64,000 nt of DNA from Erythroxylum novogranatense (taxonomy: Eukaryota > Streptophyta > Magnoliopsida > Malpighiales > Erythroxylaceae), in NCBI GenBank assembly GCA_029891385.1, contig CM057230.1, forward strand, positions 49,269,414 through 49,333,413, in the 5' to 3' direction. The notes beneath the pieces were generated by a model, which was given only the letters and a program-made list of their open reading frames with translations, searched no databases and was not told the origin of the DNA. Both the position numbers and the translations under genes were made by a program. Each line of letters starts with the position of its first letter. Position 1 is the stretch's first letter. Positions 60,349 through 64,000 of the stretch are shown in pieces.

Positions 60349-60758
60349 TGTTAGAGACCACCTGCTCTAACAATAATTCAACCCAAACAATAATGTCCTG
60401 CACTGTAAATCAACACGCAACAGCCAAAGAACAAACACACACAGCAGCAATAAAATAGGAACAAGGATGGAATAGAGATGAATAGAGATGAATGGGATGT
60501 AGGTCAATTATTATTCCCTACCTAGACTTTGAGGGCTAGCCAATCCTCCCTACAATTGCCAATCAAGGTGTCATAACTGAATGTCAATCATTTTCTCATA
60601 ACAACCTTATATTCTCTCATCCTAACTAACTCCCACATGACTCATCTCTCCCTCTCATTCTTCATTTTACCCTCACGACCCTTCACACATTGCCTGTATT
60701 GCTATCTTTCTTACCCCCCCTCTTCTTGCTATACTTTTGCTGAAATCTAGTCTCAACA
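60349..60758 (-). repeat. Nested insert, probable solo LTR within the copia 3' LTR
   Basis: The 410-bp block reads TGTTAGAGACC at one end and GTCTCAACA at the other, an LTR-like inverted pair. GTACA flanks it at 60344-60348 and 60759-60763. A longer 13-bp repeat, ACAGTACACAACT (60328-60340 and 60756-60768), also surrounds it. The insert has no coding sequence. A simple LTR-internal duplication is the alternative. Confidence 0.5.
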
Positions 60759-60802
60759 GTACACAACTCTATACTCTACAATATAAGTACAAGTTATTAT
60801 AG

Positions 60803-60814
60803 AGCCCCCCTTCA
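60803..60814 (-). other. Polypurine tract of the copia element (reverse strand)
   Basis: Minus-strand GAAGGGGGGCTC lies between the end of RNase H coding sequence and the presumed LTR. Confidence 0.6.
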
Positions 60815-63800
60815 AGGTGGAGTTTGGTGCCAATCACACAAGCCCAACTTGGACAACAAAAAAGAAAAAACTGGAGCTGACAAAGCCTTAGTAAACATAT
60901 TTGCCAATTGAAGCTTTGAAGGAATATGTTGAGGAAGAACGAAGCCTTTTGTACACTTATCATGAACCAAATGACAATCAATTTCTAAATGCTTAGTCCT
61001 CTCATGAAAAGTAGGATTAGCAGTGATATGAACAGCAACCAAATTGTCACACCATAACGAAATAGGAAATAAAATGGATACCCAAAAATCAGTTAGCAAA
61101 TAAGAAATCCATTGCAACTCACAAACCGTAGTAGAGAGACTACGATATTCAGCCTCCACGGAAGACCGAGAAATAGTGGATCGTTTCTTAGTCTTCCAAG
61201 AAATCAAAGCATCACCCAAGAATGCACAAAAACCTGTTAAAGATCGCTGACTAAAAAGACATGCAACTCAATCCGCATCACAATAAAGAACAAGAATTGT
61301 TATAAGGAAAGAATAAACCTGTAGATAGAGGCTGCTTCAAATACTTGAGCACATGAATGGCAGCCATCCAATGTTGCTCAGTGGGAGCTTGAACAAATTG
61401 ATTCAACTGCTGAGTCACATGAGTAATGTCAGGCCGTGTAAAACCAAGATAAAAGAGACACCCAACTAATTTCGATATCTATTTGGATTCTCCAATAAAG
61501 GAGAGCTAGCATCATCAAACCGATAGTGAGGAGTTTAAGGAGTGGCTGCCCCTTTCGAACATGTTAACGCTGCATCCTTGAGAATATCTAACACATACTT
61601 TCGCCGATTCACATACAAGCCATTAGGTGACCTAGCAAGTTCCAACCCAAGGAAATATTTTGTAGATCTCATATCTTTAATAGTAAATTGTTCATGTAAA
61701 AATTGTTTGACTTGATTAATACATGTCTCCGTTGGACCCATGGTCAACACATTATCAACATACACAACAATAGCAATATAACCATTCCCTTCAGGTTTAA
61801 GGAAGAGACATGGATCATGAGCATATTGCACAAAATTCTATTTACAAAGAGAAACAGTAAACTCATGGTTCCATTGTCGTGAGGCTTGCTTAAGGCCATA
61901 TAAAGACCTCCTCAAACGACAATCTTGATTAGGACCAGCCTTGGTATATCCTTGAGGAGGCAACATGTATAATTCCTCATCAATATACCCATGCAAAAAC
62001 GCATTATTTATATCCAACTAATGTAAAAGTCATCCTTTGGTAGCAGCAATAGCTATAAAAATTCTCACAGTAACCATTTTAGCAATTGGAGAAAAACATT
62101 CATTATAATCCACTCCCTCAATTTGATTATAGCTCTTTGCTACTAACCTAGCCTTATAATTATCAACAGTCCCATCAGATTTCAGTTTAACTTTATAAAC
62201 CCATTTAGAACCTATAACCTTCTTCCCTTTCGGTAAAACAGTAAGGTCCCAAGTATGATTATTATCAAGGGCTGTCAATTCAGCCTCCATAGCATTCAGC
62301 CAATTCAAATTAGTTTTAGCTTGCTCAAAAGAACTAGGTTCTTCAATAATAGACACATTTGCTAAAAAAGAATGATAATCGGATGTAAGATGAGAAGAGA
62401 GAACAAATGGATATGTAGGAGGTGTATGAGAAGAATTAATCACAGTAGGGACAGTAGCAGGAGCAATATTAGTAATTGATGCATGTGAAACAAAATTATC
62501 CAACCAATTAGGCCGTTGGGTCACACGAGTACTCCTATGAATAGGAGATGGACTCTGTGCTAGATCAGTAGAGCATGGAGTATCAAAGGAAGAGGGAACT
62601 AAAAAATCCGAAGAATCCACATTAAGAGTTTCAGCTGATGAAGATTCTTGAGACACAACAGATGGTAAAACATTTTGATTGGGCAAAGGAATTGATTCTA
62701 GATCCGAGGAAATGGACTAAAAAGGAAATTTATTTTCATAGAAAACAACATCCCTAGAAATGAAAATATGATGGCTTTGAAAATCATAAAGTTTATAGGC
62801 CTTTTGCCCTGAAGAATAACCAATAAAAACAGGTTTGAAAGCCCTAGGTGCAAATTTGTCTTTATGAGAAAAAGTGTTAGAAGCATAGCACAAATAACCA
62901 AAGGTTCTCAAGAAATTATAATCAGGTTCCATATGGAAAAGAGCAGAATAAAGAGACTTCCATTTTAGAAAGGAGTTGGAAGCCTACTTATGATGTAGGT
63001 AGCAGTTAAAATGGAATCTCCCCAAAATTGTTTTGGTAAATGTGACTGAAATATATGTGCTCTAGCAATTTGCAACAAATGCCTATGTTTTCTTTCAACA
63101 ACTCCATTTTGTTGTGGAGTATAAGGAGAGGTTTTTTGGTGTATAATTCCATAGTTGGCAAACATTTCCTGACAACTATGACTCAAGAACTCTGTCCCAT
63201 CATCTGTTCTAACAACCTTGATTGTAGCATGAAATTGATTTCGGATGTGTTTAAGAAATCTCTCTAAGAAAGCTGAAGTCTGACTTTTGTGTTTGAGTAT
63301 GTAAGTCCAGGTTGTTCTAGGAAAATCATCTACTATGGTGAGGATATAGTGTGCTCCACTAATCGACCCTTGCTTATAAGGACCCCAAAGATCCATATGC
63401 AACAATTGAAAACATGCAACTGTACTAATACTGCTCTTAGAAAAAGGAAGTCTGGTTTGTTTGAAAGATGACACACATTACTAAGTTGTTAAAAAAAATT
63501 CATGTTATTGAAAGAATTTTGCAACTGTTTCAGTACATTGAGAGATGGATGGCTCAATCTTTGGTGCCAAAAAACATCATCAACAACACTATGACATTGT
63601 ATTGGTTTATTGATACTCTTTTCTAAATGTGTGATGTAAGACAAAATGATATTTCTATGAAAAGAGGATTTATCAAGAACATAGAATCCTGCAATTACTT
63701 TCCCAACTGCTAAGACCTCATCAATCACAAGGTCCTACAGAACACAAAAGGTTGCATAAAAGGTAAATTTGGTAGGAGATTGGCAAGCTAGTTTATTCAC

Positions 63801-64000
63801 TGAAAGCAAATTATATTTGAAAGAAGGTATAAGCAAAACAGATCATAGACTAAGATTATCACAAAGAACAATATTCCCTGTGAAATCTATTGTCTTAACT
63901 ATGCCATCTGGTAGGTGAACAGGGGTATATCTAGCTATAGGTTTAGGTTTGTCAAACAAATCTATATCATGGCACATGTGATTAGAAGCACCTGTGCCTA
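60812..64000 (-). pseudogene. Copia pol polyprotein (protease to RNase H), multiple nonsense mutations
   Basis: From the right: a protease remnant with SNHMCHDIDLF (about 63990-63950), GAG-pre-integrase (WHQRLSHPSLNVLKQL, about 63570-63520), integrase core (63474-62965) with MDLWGPY, the RTDDGTEF Asp and the QQNGVVERKHR Glu of the D,D,E triad, then integrase C-terminus (62932-62717). RT begins at about 62340 (NWLNAMEAELTAL) with KARLVAKSYNQ, and has YVDN in place of YVDD near 61760. RNase H ends the frame (61219-60812) with SVEAEYRSL and KHLEIDCH. Nonsense codons interrupt near 62715, twice near 62005-62025 and near 61840, so no full product is possible. Confidence 0.88.

Larger units (their letters stand above)
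60250..64000 (-). mobile_element. Ty1/copia element, minus strand, running off the window (broken)
   Basis: The order from right to left is protease, GAG-pre-integrase, integrase, RT, RNase H, purine tract, LTR, the copia order on the minus strand. Gag and the 5' LTR lie beyond 64000. The 3' LTR is probably about 60250-60802, interrupted by a 410-bp insert. Coding sequence is broken by nonsense codons, so the element is dead. The exact outer LTR boundaries are not certain. Confidence 0.85.

Overview
This is a nuclear genome window from a flowering plant, most likely a eudicot. The evidence is two recognisable plant genes with GT-AG introns (an LRK10-like receptor kinase and a BAT1-type amino acid transporter) set in dense, nested plant LTR retrotransposons, a TRIM element, a hAT transposon and a LINE fragment. 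The species cannot be told from the sequence. Most of the 64 kb is non-coding or decayed transposon DNA; no bacterial-type operons, CRISPR arrays, rRNA genes or tRNA genes were seen.

Layout. (1) 1-7781: a plus-strand Ty3/gypsy-type element with 2.8 kb LTRs (left LTR cut by the window edge), tRNA-Met primer site, polypurine tract and a 3.7 kb interior with no coding capacity. (2) 7782-10288: an LTR-like piece of a second gypsy family, whose other copy lies at about 25200-29250. (3) 10289-13343: a solo LTR, minus strand. (4) 14130-23417: a complete minus-strand element of the same type as the first, with two LTRs of about 3 kb, ATAAA target duplication and a non-coding 3.3 kb interior. (5) 23418-32440: decayed retrotransposon sequence, including Tat/Athila-like 3' remnants and a broken copia reverse transcriptase. 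(6) 32441-37464: a minus-strand gypsy-type element with a tRNA-Asp-like primer site; a six-LTR inverted TRIM array (33429-34852, one TCCTT duplication around the whole array) sits inside it. (7) 38017-46521: a complete but dead SIRE-like copia element (AAAGT duplication) that has lost its integrase and carries an extra 3' reading frame. (8) 47814-53567: a hAT DNA transposon (8-bp duplication CTCCGTAG) with a decayed transposase and a 1.5 kb pentanucleotide array. (9) 53624-55722: an apparently intact receptor kinase gene. (10) 56480-57925: a partial second hAT copy split by a LINE 3' end. (11) 59156-59640: the first two coding exons of a BAT1-type transporter, followed from about 60250 to beyond the window by a minus-strand copia element.

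How the parts relate. The two host genes are both on the plus strand, and both have been affected by transposons: the hAT element landed 48 bp upstream of the kinase start codon, pushing any older promoter 5.75 kb away, and a copia element lies in or after the second visible intron of the transporter. The rest records layered insertion, in which terminal motifs and target duplications give the order of events. I did not find a convincing new biological system. The most unusual structures are the inverted TRIM array under a single target duplication, the pair of long-LTR non-coding elements that share conserved hairpins, and a copia element whose protease frame runs directly into reverse transcriptase.
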